Source of the DNA: Methylobacterium symbioticum
GTDB taxonomy: Bacteria > Pseudomonadota > Alphaproteobacteria > Rhizobiales > Beijerinckiaceae
Reading direction: 5' to 3'
NCBI RefSeq assembly: GCF_902141845.1
Contig: NZ_CABFPH010000049.1
Coordinates: 1-39,456, forward strand
DNA: 39,456 bases
The notes under the pieces were generated by a model. The model was not told where the DNA came from, ran no database searches, and saw only the letters and a program-made list of their open reading frames with translations. The position numbers and the translations under genes were made by a program. Every line of letters begins with the position of its first letter. Position 1 is the stretch's first letter. Shown piece by piece: positions 1 to 7,582 of this stretch.

Positions 1-348
1 GGCATCCAAGCGCGCTTCGCCCTGGGCCGTGCCCGGGCGTGTGCCGCCGTCCGAGCCGCGTGCCGGGGTCGGCCGCGCCGCGGCCCTGCGGGCCTCCGTC
101 AGGGTCTCGCGCCGGTCCTCGGCGACGCGCGCGGCAACCGCCGGCCCGGGCTTGACGATCCGGTCCTCGGCCGGCGCTTCACTCTGCCGCGCGGCCCTGC
201 CTGCGGGCTCCGTCCGGCTCGTCGCGTCGAGGGCAGCCGCGAAGGCGGCCGTGCCGCGCGCCGCCGCGCGCCCGCCCGCCTGGGCAGCATTCGCCCTGTC
301 GGCGGCCTTCGCCGACGCATCCATCCGTGCCGTGTGTCCGAGCGCCAT
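1..348 (-). CDS. Hypothetical protein, 5' part only (runs off left edge)
   Basis: A leftward reading frame opens at an ATG (346-348) and stays open for 116 codons to the window edge. An AGGAG lies about nine bases upstream, and third positions are strongly GC-rich as in the real genes nearby. The peptide starts MALGHTARMDASAKAADRAN and is almost entirely Ala, Arg, Gly, Thr, Glu and Pro, with no membrane segment or signal peptide, so it looks disordered. I do not recognise it. Ala/Pro-rich N-termini with short helices such as TAAFAAALDA occur in flagellar hook-length control (FliK-like) and other long scaffold proteins, but that is only a guess. It is divergent from mnmA, with a 274-bp gap between the starts. 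Confidence 0.5.
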   Translation of the reverse strand, partial: MALGHTARMDASAKAADRANAAQAGGRAAARGTAAFAAALDATSRTEPAGRAARQSEAPAEDRIVKPGPAVAARVAEDRRETLTEARRAAARPTPARGSDGGTRPGTAQGEARLDA

Positions 349-622
349 GCATCCCTGCTCCTCGGGCGCCCCGGAGCAAGGGGCGAGCCATGCGTGCTGG
401 CGCTCCAAGGCCTTGATCGGCAAGGGATAACGGCGCGACACACGGATGCCGTGTCGAACGGCACCGGCGGAAGCTGCCGAGCGGGCGGCAGGACTTGCCG
501 GGTCGGGTCCTCTGCGCAGACCAGGGCGTCATCCGGGCGCCGACCCTGGAAAGTGCCGGATCCAATCGCTATAGAAGCCCGCGGGTGGTCCCGCCCCGCG
601 AGAGGGGCCGCCGGATCCGGCC

Positions 623-1780
623 ATGAATTCCCTCGATCTGCCCAAAGCCCCCCACGAGACGCGCGTCGTCGTTGCCATGTCCGGCGGCGTCGATTCCTCC
701 GTGGTCGCGGGGCTTCTGAAGCGCGAGGGCTACGACGTGGTCGGCGTCACGATGCAGCTCTACGACCACGGCGCCGCGACGCACCGCAAGGGCGCCTGCT
801 GCGCGGGGCGCGACATCCACGATGCCCGCGCGGCCGCCGCCCATCTCGGCATCCCGCACTACGTCCTCGACTACGAGGATCGCTTTCGCGATGCCGTGAT
901 CGACCGGTTCGCCGAGAGCTACCTCGCGGGCGAGACGCCGATCCCCTGCGTCGAGTGCAACCGCTCGCTCAAGTTCCGCGACCTGCTGGGCCTTGCCCGC
1001 GACCTGGACGCGGACGCGCTCGCCACCGGCCACTACGTGGCGAGCCGGCCGCTGCCTGAAGGAGGCCGCGGGCTCTACCGCGCCCTCGATCCGGCCCGCG
1101 ACCAGAGCTACTTCCTCTACGCGACGACGGCCGAGCAGCTCGCCTATCTGCGCTTCCCGCTCGGCGAGCTGCCGAAGGACGAGACCCGTGCGCTCGCGCG
1201 GTCGCTCGGCCTCGCCGTCGCGGAGAAGCCGGACAGCCAGGACATCTGCTTCGTGCCGCAGGGCCGCTACAGCGAGGTGATCGCGAAGCTCCGCCCCGAT
1301 GCGGCGCGCCCCGGCGAGGTGGTCGATCTCGGCGGACGCGTGCTCGGGCACCACGAAGGCATCATCCATTTCACGGTCGGCCAGCGCCGCGGCCTCAAGC
1401 TCGCGGTGGGCGAGCCGCTCTACGTGGTGCGGCTGGAGCCGGAGACGGCCCGCGTCGTCGTGGGTCCGCGCAGCGCGCTCGCCACCGGCCGCATCCGCCT
1501 CACCGACCTGAACTGGCTCGGCTCGCAGCCCGTCGAGAGCCTCGACGGGCTGGAGGTGGCCGTGCGCGTGCGCTCGACCCGCGAGCCGCGTCCCGCCCGT
1601 CTCGCCTACGACGCGGCGCAGGGCAGCCTGATGGTCGACCTCGCCACGCCCGAGGACGGCGTCTCGCCCGGCCAGGCCTGCGTCATCTACGCCGACGAGG
1701 ATCCCCGCGCGCGGGTGCTCGGCGGCGGCACCATCGCCCGCGTCGACACGGTGTCGGCGCACCCCGCCCAGGCCGCCTGA
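623..1780 (+). CDS. mnmA: tRNA-specific 2-thiouridylase MnmA
   Basis: Cytoplasmic enzyme that activates U34 of tRNA-Lys, -Glu and -Gln with ATP and inserts sulfur to give the 2-thio group of mnm5s2U. The 385-residue protein has the expected family length. The PP-loop SGGVDSS is at residues 20-26. The catalytic cysteine lies in ECNRSLKF (C112) and the persulfide-accepting partner in DSQDICFVP (C209). ATGHYV and the C-terminal beta-barrel motif VGQRRGL are also present. ATG at 623 is preceded by no good Shine-Dalgarno; the next methionine falls inside the PP-loop strand, so this start is required. pmtA follows after 32 bp on the same strand. No anomaly seen. Confidence 0.97.
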   Translation: MNSLDLPKAPHETRVVVAMSGGVDSSVVAGLLKREGYDVVGVTMQLYDHGAATHRKGACCAGRDIHDARAAAAHLGIPHYVLDYEDRFRDAVIDRFAESYLAGETPIPCVECNRSLKFRDLLGLARDLDADALATGHYVASRPLPEGGRGLYRALDPARDQSYFLYATTAEQLAYLRFPLGELPKDETRALARSLGLAVAEKPDSQDICFVPQGRYSEVIAKLRPDAARPGEVVDLGGRVLGHHEGIIHFTVGQRRGLKLAVGEPLYVVRLEPETARVVVGPRSALATGRIRLTDLNWLGSQPVESLDGLEVAVRVRSTREPRPARLAYDAAQGSLMVDLATPEDGVSPGQACVIYADEDPRARVLGGGTIARVDTVSAHPAQAA

Positions 1781-1812
1781 TCCCGGCCTCCAGCGCAGGA
1801 CGACCGCAGACC

Positions 1813-2466
1813 ATGTTGAGCGAGCCGCAGGAGAGGGGCCCGAGCACGGCCCTGATGCGCAAGGCCTATGCGCGCTGGGCCCCCGTCTACGACGTGGTCT
1901 ACGACAAGCTCACCGAACCCGCCGCCCGCGCCGCCGTGCGCGCCGCCGCGGCCTGCGGGCCGCGCATCCTCGAGGCGGGCGTCGGCACCGGCCTGTCCCT
2001 CGGCTACTACCCGCGCGACGCCTTCGTCTGCGGCGTCGACCTCTCCGAGGACATGCTGAAACGCGCCCGCGCCAAGGTGCGGCGGCGCGGCCTCGGCCAC
2101 GTGCACGGCCTGCAGGTGATGGATGTCTGCCATCTCGGCTACGCCGATGCGAGCTTCGACGCCGTGGTGGCGCAGTTCCTGATCACCCTGGTACCGGATC
2201 CGGAGGCCGCGCTCTCGGAATTCCTGCGCGTGCTGCGGCCGGGCGGCGAGATCGTGCTCGCCAACCATTTCGGCCAGGATACCGGCCCGGTCGCCCGGGT
2301 CGAGGAGATCGTCGCGCCCCTCTGCACCAAGATCGGCTGGTCGTCGGACTTCAAGGCGGCGCGCATCCAGGCCTGGGCCCGGCGCAACGGCGTCGAGTTC
2401 ATCGGCGTCGCCCCGACCTTCCCCGGCGGGTTCTTCAAGATCCTGCGCATGCGCAAGCCCGCTTGA
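1813..2466 (+). CDS. pmtA: Phosphatidylethanolamine N-methyltransferase (PmtA-type, SAM-dependent)
   Basis: Class I SAM methyltransferase of 217 residues matching the Rhodobacter/alphaproteobacterial PmtA type, which methylates phosphatidylethanolamine stepwise toward phosphatidylcholine at the inner face of the cytoplasmic membrane. Visible signatures are the N-terminal YARWAPVYDVVY (19-30), the SAM loop ILEAGVGTGLSLGYY (52-66), the acidic residue ending motif II (GVDLSEDML), the motif IV region FDAVVAQFLITLVPDP and the LRPGGEIVLANH strand. There is no membrane helix, as expected for a peripheral enzyme. The stop codon is shared with the start of the next gene (TTGA), which suggests translational coupling. 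A related ubiquinone/menaquinone-type methyltransferase cannot be fully excluded, but the N-terminal signature favours PmtA. Confidence 0.82.
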   Translation: MLSEPQERGPSTALMRKAYARWAPVYDVVYDKLTEPAARAAVRAAAACGPRILEAGVGTGLSLGYYPRDAFVCGVDLSEDMLKRARAKVRRRGLGHVHGLQVMDVCHLGYADASFDAVVAQFLITLVPDPEAALSEFLRVLRPGGEIVLANHFGQDTGPVARVEEIVAPLCTKIGWSSDFKAARIQAWARRNGVEFIGVAPTFPGGFFKILRMRKPA

Positions 2467-3248
2467 GCGGGCCGGACCGCCCGGCGGGGTGGGGGCGCCT
2501 GCGCGGCGCCCTGCGCTTCCTGCCGCTCGTCCTGCTCGTCGGCGTGTCGCTGGCGGCGCTGGTCTCGGGGGCGGGCCGCCTCGTCAGCCTCGACACACTG
2601 CTCGCCTCGCGGGCCTGGCTGCACGGCTTCGTCGCGGCCGATTACGGCCGCGCCCTGGTCGCGGCCTACCTCGTCTATGTCGGCGCGGTCGTCGTCTCGG
2701 TGCCGGCGACGCTGATGCTCACCATGATCTGCGGCTTCCTGTTCGGCATCGTCACCGGCGCCCTGGTCGCCGTGGCGGCGGCGACCACGGGCGCGGCGAT
2801 CGTGTTCTCGGTGGGGCGCGGCCCCGGGGGCGAGCTGCTGCGGCGCCTGGCGGGGCCCCGCCTGCAGGCCTTCGCGGAGGGCTTCCGCCGCGACGCCTTC
2901 GGCTACATCGCCTTCCTGCGCCTGCTGCCGCTCTTCCCGTTCTGGATGACGAATCTCGCGCCGGCGGCCTTCGGGGTGCGGCTGCGGACCTTCGTGCTCG
3001 CCACCCTGGTCGGGCTCCTGCCGGGCGCCTTCGTCTACGCGGCGACGGGCGCCGGCATCGAGGACGTCGTCGCCGCCCACGAGGCCGCCAAGGCCGCCTG
3101 CCAGGCTGCATCGGAGCTCGGATGCGACGAAGCGTTAACGTTGCGTGGATTGGTGACGCCGAAGATGCTGATCGGCCTGGGGGCGCTCGCGGCATTCGCC
3201 CTGTTATCGATCCTCCTCCGCCACCGCCCCTTCCCACGTCAAAGATGA
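2463..3248 (+). CDS. TVP38/TMEM64 (VTT/DedA-superfamily) membrane protein
   Basis: Predicted multi-pass inner-membrane protein of 261 residues. It begins at TTG (2463-2465), which overlaps the TGA of pmtA; no ATG fits the frame near here. A hydrophobic segment lies at about residues 14-38, another at 60-80, then the VTT core: GFLFGIVTGALVAVAAATTG followed by a GRGPG turn, FLRLLPLFPFWMTNLAPAAFGV, and GLLPGAFVYAATGAGI, ending with a C-terminal helix (ALAAFALLSILL). The FxxRLxPxxPxxxxN pattern with its re-entrant loops is diagnostic of this superfamily, some members of which act in lipid-carrier or phospholipid translocation. The overlap with pmtA suggests a lipid-related role, but the substrate cannot be read from the sequence. 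Confidence 0.87.
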   Translation: MSGPDRPAGWGRLRGALRFLPLVLLVGVSLAALVSGAGRLVSLDTLLASRAWLHGFVAADYGRALVAAYLVYVGAVVVSVPATLMLTMICGFLFGIVTGALVAVAAATTGAAIVFSVGRGPGGELLRRLAGPRLQAFAEGFRRDAFGYIAFLRLLPLFPFWMTNLAPAAFGVRLRTFVLATLVGLLPGAFVYAATGAGIEDVVAAHEAAKAACQAASELGCDEALTLRGLVTPKMLIGLGALAAFALLSILLRHRPFPRQR

Positions 3249-3331
3249 CATAGGGTATCGCCAGTTCCGGGACAGCCCCAACGCGATCACAACGTAAGCT
3301 GCGCTCAGAAGCACTGCCGAGAAAGTACAAC

Positions 3332-3345
3332 TACTAGTTCTAGTA
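3332..3345. promoter_or_regulatory. Inverted repeat upstream of the histidine kinase gene (possible operator)
   Basis: TACTAG and CTAGTA face each other across a 2-base spacer (TT), in a noticeably AT-richer stretch (about 3310-3365) of an otherwise very GC-rich region. It lies 168 bp upstream of the chosen kinase start. The symmetry is seen directly; operator function is inference. The rest of 3249-3513 shows no gene. Confidence 0.3.
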
Positions 3346-3513
3346 CAATCTTATCCTGGATTGAACAATTGCGTCACCAATTCCGTCCCGCCGGAATTGC
3401 CCCTCGACGGCCCGCCGCCGCTCGGGCTACGAAGATGGCGTCTGCCGCGATCCTCCCCGGTCCGGCGGCGCAGTGCAGTCGGGTGCGGGAACGCCGCATC
3501 AGCCGGGGCCACG

Positions 3514-5022
3514 ATGAGCGTAGACGAGGGAGCGCAGGAAGGGAGGACGAATTCGGCCGGGGCCGCAGCGCCGACCCAATACAGGCCGCTTCGGCATCTC
3601 GGCCTGTCCGTGCGCCTGTTCCTACTCACCGTAGCCTTCGTGGCGGTTGCCGAAGTCCTGATCTACGTTCCGGCAGTGGCGAACTATCGCCTGTCCTGGC
3701 TGTCCGATCGAATCGCCGCCGCTCAGGTGGCTGCGATGGTGCTCGACGCCAGCCAGGGCCAGGCGGTGCCGGACGATCTCGCCCGCCACCTCCTGACCGG
3801 TGTCGGGGCTCGGGCCATCGCCGTGCGCGGCGACGAGACGCAGCGCCTGCTGACCCTGGATCCGATGCCCGAGAGCGTGGCGGACTCGGTCGATCTGCGC
3901 CAGACCAGTCTCTGGGAGGCGATACGCGGGGCTTGGCGCACGCTGGTCGCTCCCGTGAGCGAGCCGATCCGCGTAGTCGGCCACGGCCGCGATGGCTTCG
4001 ACCTCGTGGAGATCCTCCAAGACGAAGCTCCCCTGCGTGCCGCCATGGTCGATTTCGCGGGCCGTCTCCTGCTCTCCTCGCTGATCGTCGCAGCGGCGGC
4101 GGCGGGTCTCGTCTTCGTGGTCCTGCAGATGGTGATCGTGCGGCCGGTCACACGCCTCACCCGCAACATCGCGGCCTTCGCCGACGACCCCGAGGGTGCC
4201 GAGCGCTCGATCCGCCCCTCTCGGCGCACCGACGAAATCGGGCTTGCCGAGACGGCGCTGGCGCGCATGGCGCAGGGATTGGCCGACCAACTTCGCCAGC
4301 GGAGGCGGTTGGCCGAACTCGGCCTCTCGGTAAGCAAAATCAATCACGAGTTGCGCAATATGCTCACGGGTGCGCAACTTCTTGGCGACCGCCTCGAAGG
4401 CACGGCCGATCCGATGGTGCAGCGCGTGGCGCCACGCCTCGTCGCGACCCTCGACCGCGCCATCCGCTTTTGCGAGGCTACGCTGGCCTATGGACGGGCT
4501 AGCGAGCCTCACCCAACACGCCGACGCGTCACCCTGGCTCCCCTCCTTGAGGAGTTGCAGGATCTGGCGGCGATGGCTGCCGGGACGCGGGTCACGATCC
4601 ACGCGGAGGCGCCTGCGGACCTGAAGGCTGAAGTCGATCCCGAGCAGCTTCTACGTGCCCTGACCAATCTCGTGCGGAACGCGGTGCAGGCGCTGGAGAC
4701 GGCACGCTGCGCGGCCGCGCCCGAGGTGCGGGTCACCGCCTCACGGGACGGTGCGGAGGGACATGGCGCCGTGACAATCTTGGTCGCCGACAACGGCCCC
4801 GGACTTCCAGAGAAGGCCCGGGCGCACCTGTTCGCCCCATTCAAGGGCTCGGCGCGCTCCGGCGGCACCGGCCTCGGCTTGGCCGTGGCATCGGAACTGA
4901 TCCGCCTCAACGGCGGAACGCTGACTCTCGACGAGGGTACGCCGGGCGCCTGCTTCCGCGTAATCCTACCGGATTCGCCGGCGAGCGCGGCCTGCGGTGC
5001 TACTCCGCCGCGGCGAGGATAG
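3514..5022 (+). CDS. Membrane sensor histidine kinase (orphan)
   Basis: 502-residue inner-membrane kinase. TM1 is at about 31-54, followed by a periplasmic sensor region of about 130 residues with no recognised fold, TM2 at about 185-207, then a HAMP domain with the DEIG motif near residue 240. The dimerisation/phosphoacceptor helix contains INHELRNML with H278. The ATPase domain has an N box (NLVRNAVQAL, N389), G1 DNGPGLP (about 426) and G2 GTGLGLAVA (about 451). ATG 3514 was chosen over an upstream TTG at 3361 because the extra residues are low-complexity and not hydrophobic. No response regulator is adjacent. The last 23 bases overlap the convergent bioB. Codon use is somewhat less GC-biased than in the flanking genes. 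The signal sensed is unknown. Confidence 0.9.
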   Translation: MSVDEGAQEGRTNSAGAAAPTQYRPLRHLGLSVRLFLLTVAFVAVAEVLIYVPAVANYRLSWLSDRIAAAQVAAMVLDASQGQAVPDDLARHLLTGVGARAIAVRGDETQRLLTLDPMPESVADSVDLRQTSLWEAIRGAWRTLVAPVSEPIRVVGHGRDGFDLVEILQDEAPLRAAMVDFAGRLLLSSLIVAAAAAGLVFVVLQMVIVRPVTRLTRNIAAFADDPEGAERSIRPSRRTDEIGLAETALARMAQGLADQLRQRRRLAELGLSVSKINHELRNMLTGAQLLGDRLEGTADPMVQRVAPRLVATLDRAIRFCEATLAYGRASEPHPTRRRVTLAPLLEELQDLAAMAAGTRVTIHAEAPADLKAEVDPEQLLRALTNLVRNAVQALETARCAAAPEVRVTASRDGAEGHGAVTILVADNGPGLPEKARAHLFAPFKGSARSGGTGLGLAVASELIRLNGGTLTLDEGTPGACFRVILPDSPASAACGATPPRRG

Positions 5023-6013
5023 GGGCGTGGACCGTGATGCCGATGTCGCGTAGCAGCGCGGCATCCTCGTCCGCCTCGTTGTTGGCGGTGGTGAGCAGGC
5101 GCTCGCCGTAGAAGATCGAGTTGGCACCGGCCAGGAAGCAGAGGATCTGCGCCTCCCGCGTCAGACTCTTGCGTCCAGCGCTCAGCCGCACCCGGGCCTT
5201 CGGCATCACGATGCGCGCCGTGGCGCACATGCGCACGAGGTCGAGCGGATCGACGGCGGGCTGCTCCTCGAGCGGCGTGCCGGGCACCGCGACCAGCGCG
5301 TTGATCGGCACGCTCTCGGGATGTGGCGCGTGGTTGGCGAGGACCTGCAGCATCGCAGCCCGGTCGGTCACGCCCTCGCCCATGCCGACGATGCCGCCGC
5401 AGCAGACGCCGATCCCAGCCGCGCGCACGTTCTCTAGCGTCCGCAGCCGGTCCTCGTAGGTGCGCGTCGAGATGATGTCACCGTAGAAGTCGGGTCCGGT
5501 ATCGAGGTTGTGGTTGTACGAGGTGAGGCCGGCCTCGGCGAGACGCTCGGCTTGGCTCGGGCTGAGCATGCCGAGCGTCACGCAGGCCTCCATCCCGAGG
5601 CCGCGCACGCCCCGGACCATCGCGAGCACCGCGTCGAATTCCGGACCATCCTTCGGCTGGCGCCACGCTGCCCCCATGCAGAAGCGATGGGCGCCGTTGG
5701 CCTTGGCTGCAGCCGCCTCCTTGAGGACGGTCTCGACCGGCATCAAGCGCTCGCGGGCCATGCCCGTCCCCTTGTGATGCGCCGATTGCGGACAATAGGC
5801 ACAATCCTCAGGGCAGCCTCCGGTCTTGATCGAGAGGAGGGAGGCACGCTGGATGTCGGCGGGATCATTGTGCATCCGGTGCACGCTGCCCGCCTGATGG
5901 ACGAGGTCGAGCAGCGGCAGGTCGTGGATCACCCGGATCTCGGCCACGCTCCAGTCGTGGCGGATCGCGCCGAATGTGGGCTCAGTCGAACGGGGAGGGG
6001 AGGTCTCGCTCAT
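5000..6013 (-). CDS. bioB: Biotin synthase BioB
   Basis: Radical-SAM enzyme that inserts sulfur into dethiobiotin, the last step of biotin synthesis, in the cytoplasm. The 337-residue protein has the radical-SAM cluster CPEDCAYC (C67, C71, C74), the family hallmark YNHNLDTGPDFYG, GIVGMGEG, and the RLSAGRKSL strand whose Arg binds the [2Fe-2S] cluster. FYGERLLTT near the C-terminus is also typical. The start at 6013 is preferred because AAAGG lies six bases upstream and the 15 extra residues from an ATG at 6058 do not resemble BioB. It is alone, with no bioFDA beside it, and lies 50 bp downstream of the chemoreceptor-like gene on the same strand. Its 3' end overlaps the histidine kinase by 23 bp. 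Confidence 0.97.
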   Translation of the reverse strand: MSETSPPRSTEPTFGAIRHDWSVAEIRVIHDLPLLDLVHQAGSVHRMHNDPADIQRASLLSIKTGGCPEDCAYCPQSAHHKGTGMARERLMPVETVLKEAAAAKANGAHRFCMGAAWRQPKDGPEFDAVLAMVRGVRGLGMEACVTLGMLSPSQAERLAEAGLTSYNHNLDTGPDFYGDIISTRTYEDRLRTLENVRAAGIGVCCGGIVGMGEGVTDRAAMLQVLANHAPHPESVPINALVAVPGTPLEEQPAVDPLDLVRMCATARIVMPKARVRLSAGRKSLTREAQILCFLAGANSIFYGERLLTTANNEADEDAALLRDIGITVHAPILAAAE

Positions 6014-6063
6014 GCAGCCTTTGAGCGGAATCGGCCGGCAGAAATCAAGCCTTCCCACGCGCG

Positions 6064-7134
6064 TCAGGCCGGTGCCTGCTCGATCATCCCATACCAGCCA
6101 AGCCCACGATAGGTCTCGTAGCCAGGCGTGCGGTGAAAGGCGGTGACGGTGCCCGAACGCGGGTCTGCAACCGTACCGCTCACGCGCCCGCCCGGATCGG
6201 CCGTTACGATCTCACTGAGGATGCCGCGCCCATCCGAGGCCGCGATCACCCTGCGGCGGGCATCGACCAGCATCACACGGGTGCGGGCCCTGTCCTCTGG
6301 TGCGACGCGGACGCCGGAGACGATGGCGCGGGCCTGCGGCTCCCAATCGAAATGGATGGCCAGCACGCCGCAGGGCCGGCCCGAATCCCAGATTCCGGCC
6401 GCGTAGGTCGCCACCTGCGCGTTGCCCAGGCCCGGCTCATGGCGCACGTCAGCGCAGCAGAACGCATCACCGTCCCGTAAGGTCAGCGCGTCGCGGAACC
6501 AAGCTTCATCGGAGACCGAGCGATCCTTCAGCCCCGGATAGCGGTCGGGACGGCCGGTCGCCAGGATGCGGCCGGCGCGGTCGCAGAGCCAGAGATCGAG
6601 ATAGACCGTATAGGCTGACAGGATGATCCCGAGGCGCGAAGAGGCGTAGGCTGCGGCGGCTGCGCTCGGCTCCGCCGCGCAGGCGACGATCGCAGCGTCC
6701 GTGGCCCACCAGCGCACATCGCAGGTCCGTTCGTAGAGGTTGCGGTCGATCAACTCGACGGCGTTCAGGGCAAGGTCCACGAGGCGCTCTTCCTGGGCCC
6801 GCCCCGCCATCGCGGAAACCGCTTCCTGCAGCGTCCCGATCCGGGCGGCGAGATGGGTCTCAAGCTCCCGAGCAAGGTCCTCGATGCGCCCCCCAACCTC
6901 GCGCACCTCCTGAGCCACCACCGAAAAGCCGCGCCCCTGCTCTCCGGCGCGGGACGCTTCGATCAGGGCGTTCAGCGCAAGCATCCGGGTTTGGCCGGTG
7001 ATCTTGCGGATCTCGCCGCCCTTGTCCTTTGCGATGCGTCCGACCTCGCCGACGAGCGCTGTGATGTTCCGCAGGGACGGCGGCTCGGCATCCTCATCAC
7101 CGTGCCTCGTGAGGTCATTGCGCAGAGCGTGCAT
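6064..7134 (-). CDS. Soluble chemoreceptor-like protein: N-terminal MCP tip, C-terminal cache-like sensor
   Basis: 356 residues with no signal peptide or membrane helix, so cytoplasmic. Residues 38-80 form a chemoreceptor signalling tip (RMLALNALIEASRAGEQGRG, then FSVVAQEVREV), the part that contacts CheA and CheW. Helical linkers follow to about residue 125. The rest (about 125-350) resembles a cache/PAS-like sensor: DRNLYERTCDVRWWATD, VYLDLWLCDRAGRILATGRP, DEAWFRDAL, and GVLAIHFDWEPQARAIV. The order is inverted compared with standard receptors, and the signalling region is far shorter than a normal MCP hairpin. ATG 7134 is chosen (weak GGGA upstream); an upstream start at 7167 adds only eleven residues. 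It could signal in the cytoplasm or be a CheA/CheW-linked accessory. Ligand unknown. Confidence 0.8.
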   Translation of the reverse strand: MHALRNDLTRHGDEDAEPPSLRNITALVGEVGRIAKDKGGEIRKITGQTRMLALNALIEASRAGEQGRGFSVVAQEVREVGGRIEDLARELETHLAARIGTLQEAVSAMAGRAQEERLVDLALNAVELIDRNLYERTCDVRWWATDAAIVACAAEPSAAAAAYASSRLGIILSAYTVYLDLWLCDRAGRILATGRPDRYPGLKDRSVSDEAWFRDALTLRDGDAFCCADVRHEPGLGNAQVATYAAGIWDSGRPCGVLAIHFDWEPQARAIVSGVRVAPEDRARTRVMLVDARRRVIAASDGRGILSEIVTADPGGRVSGTVADPRSGTVTAFHRTPGYETYRGLGWYGMIEQAPA

Positions 7135-7582
7135 GGACAATCCCGATCTGGAGCCGCACCTGATCACCGCAGATCAGGCTCGGTCCCAGCGCATATGAGT
7201 GTACGCGTCCCGTGTGCCGAACCGACACTCAATGCCCGGGAAGCGCATCCGGAGATCATCAGAATACGAGAAACTCACTAACGGTTTCTAAGCCAATCAG
7301 AAGATCTGAGGGCATCATTCGCGCGAGAATGAAAGTTTTCGCCATCCGATCGCACGCGATACACGTTTTTGCATTGGCTAGATCGCGAGATTCAATCAGC
7401 CGCTGCATCTGAAGGCGCTCTCCGCCGAAATGGACGCCGACGCAGGGCAAAGGGCACGTCGAGACAAGGACTGAGAGCACTCACCCCCCGACCACCGGGA
7501 GATCTCCCCCTGGGCACGACGGCGCAGCGGGAGCTTTGTGAGCGTCTCTCGGCCCCTGATTGCTACGCGATCGGGAGTGGCT
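7135..7582. other. Intergenic region, no gene supported
   Basis: 448 bp between the chemoreceptor-like gene and the 3' end of the FAH-family gene, both leftward. About 7255-7400 is markedly AT-richer than the surroundings and holds a small inverted repeat, AGAAAC (7269-7274) facing GTTTCT (7284-7289). Short frames on both strands lack codon bias and family signatures. Promoter elements for the leftward gene at 7134 presumably lie here, but I cannot point to a convincing -35/-10 pair. Confidence 0.5.

Noticed and set aside
3361..3513. Upstream TTG start adding 51 residues to the histidine kinase
   Set aside because: The extra residues are Pro/Arg-rich, carry no conserved feature, and overlap the AT-rich region likely to hold the promoter.
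7212..7480. Short frames on both strands in the AT-richer gap between the chemoreceptor-like and FAH genes
   Set aside because: No ribosome-binding site, no codon bias and no similarity I can recognise.
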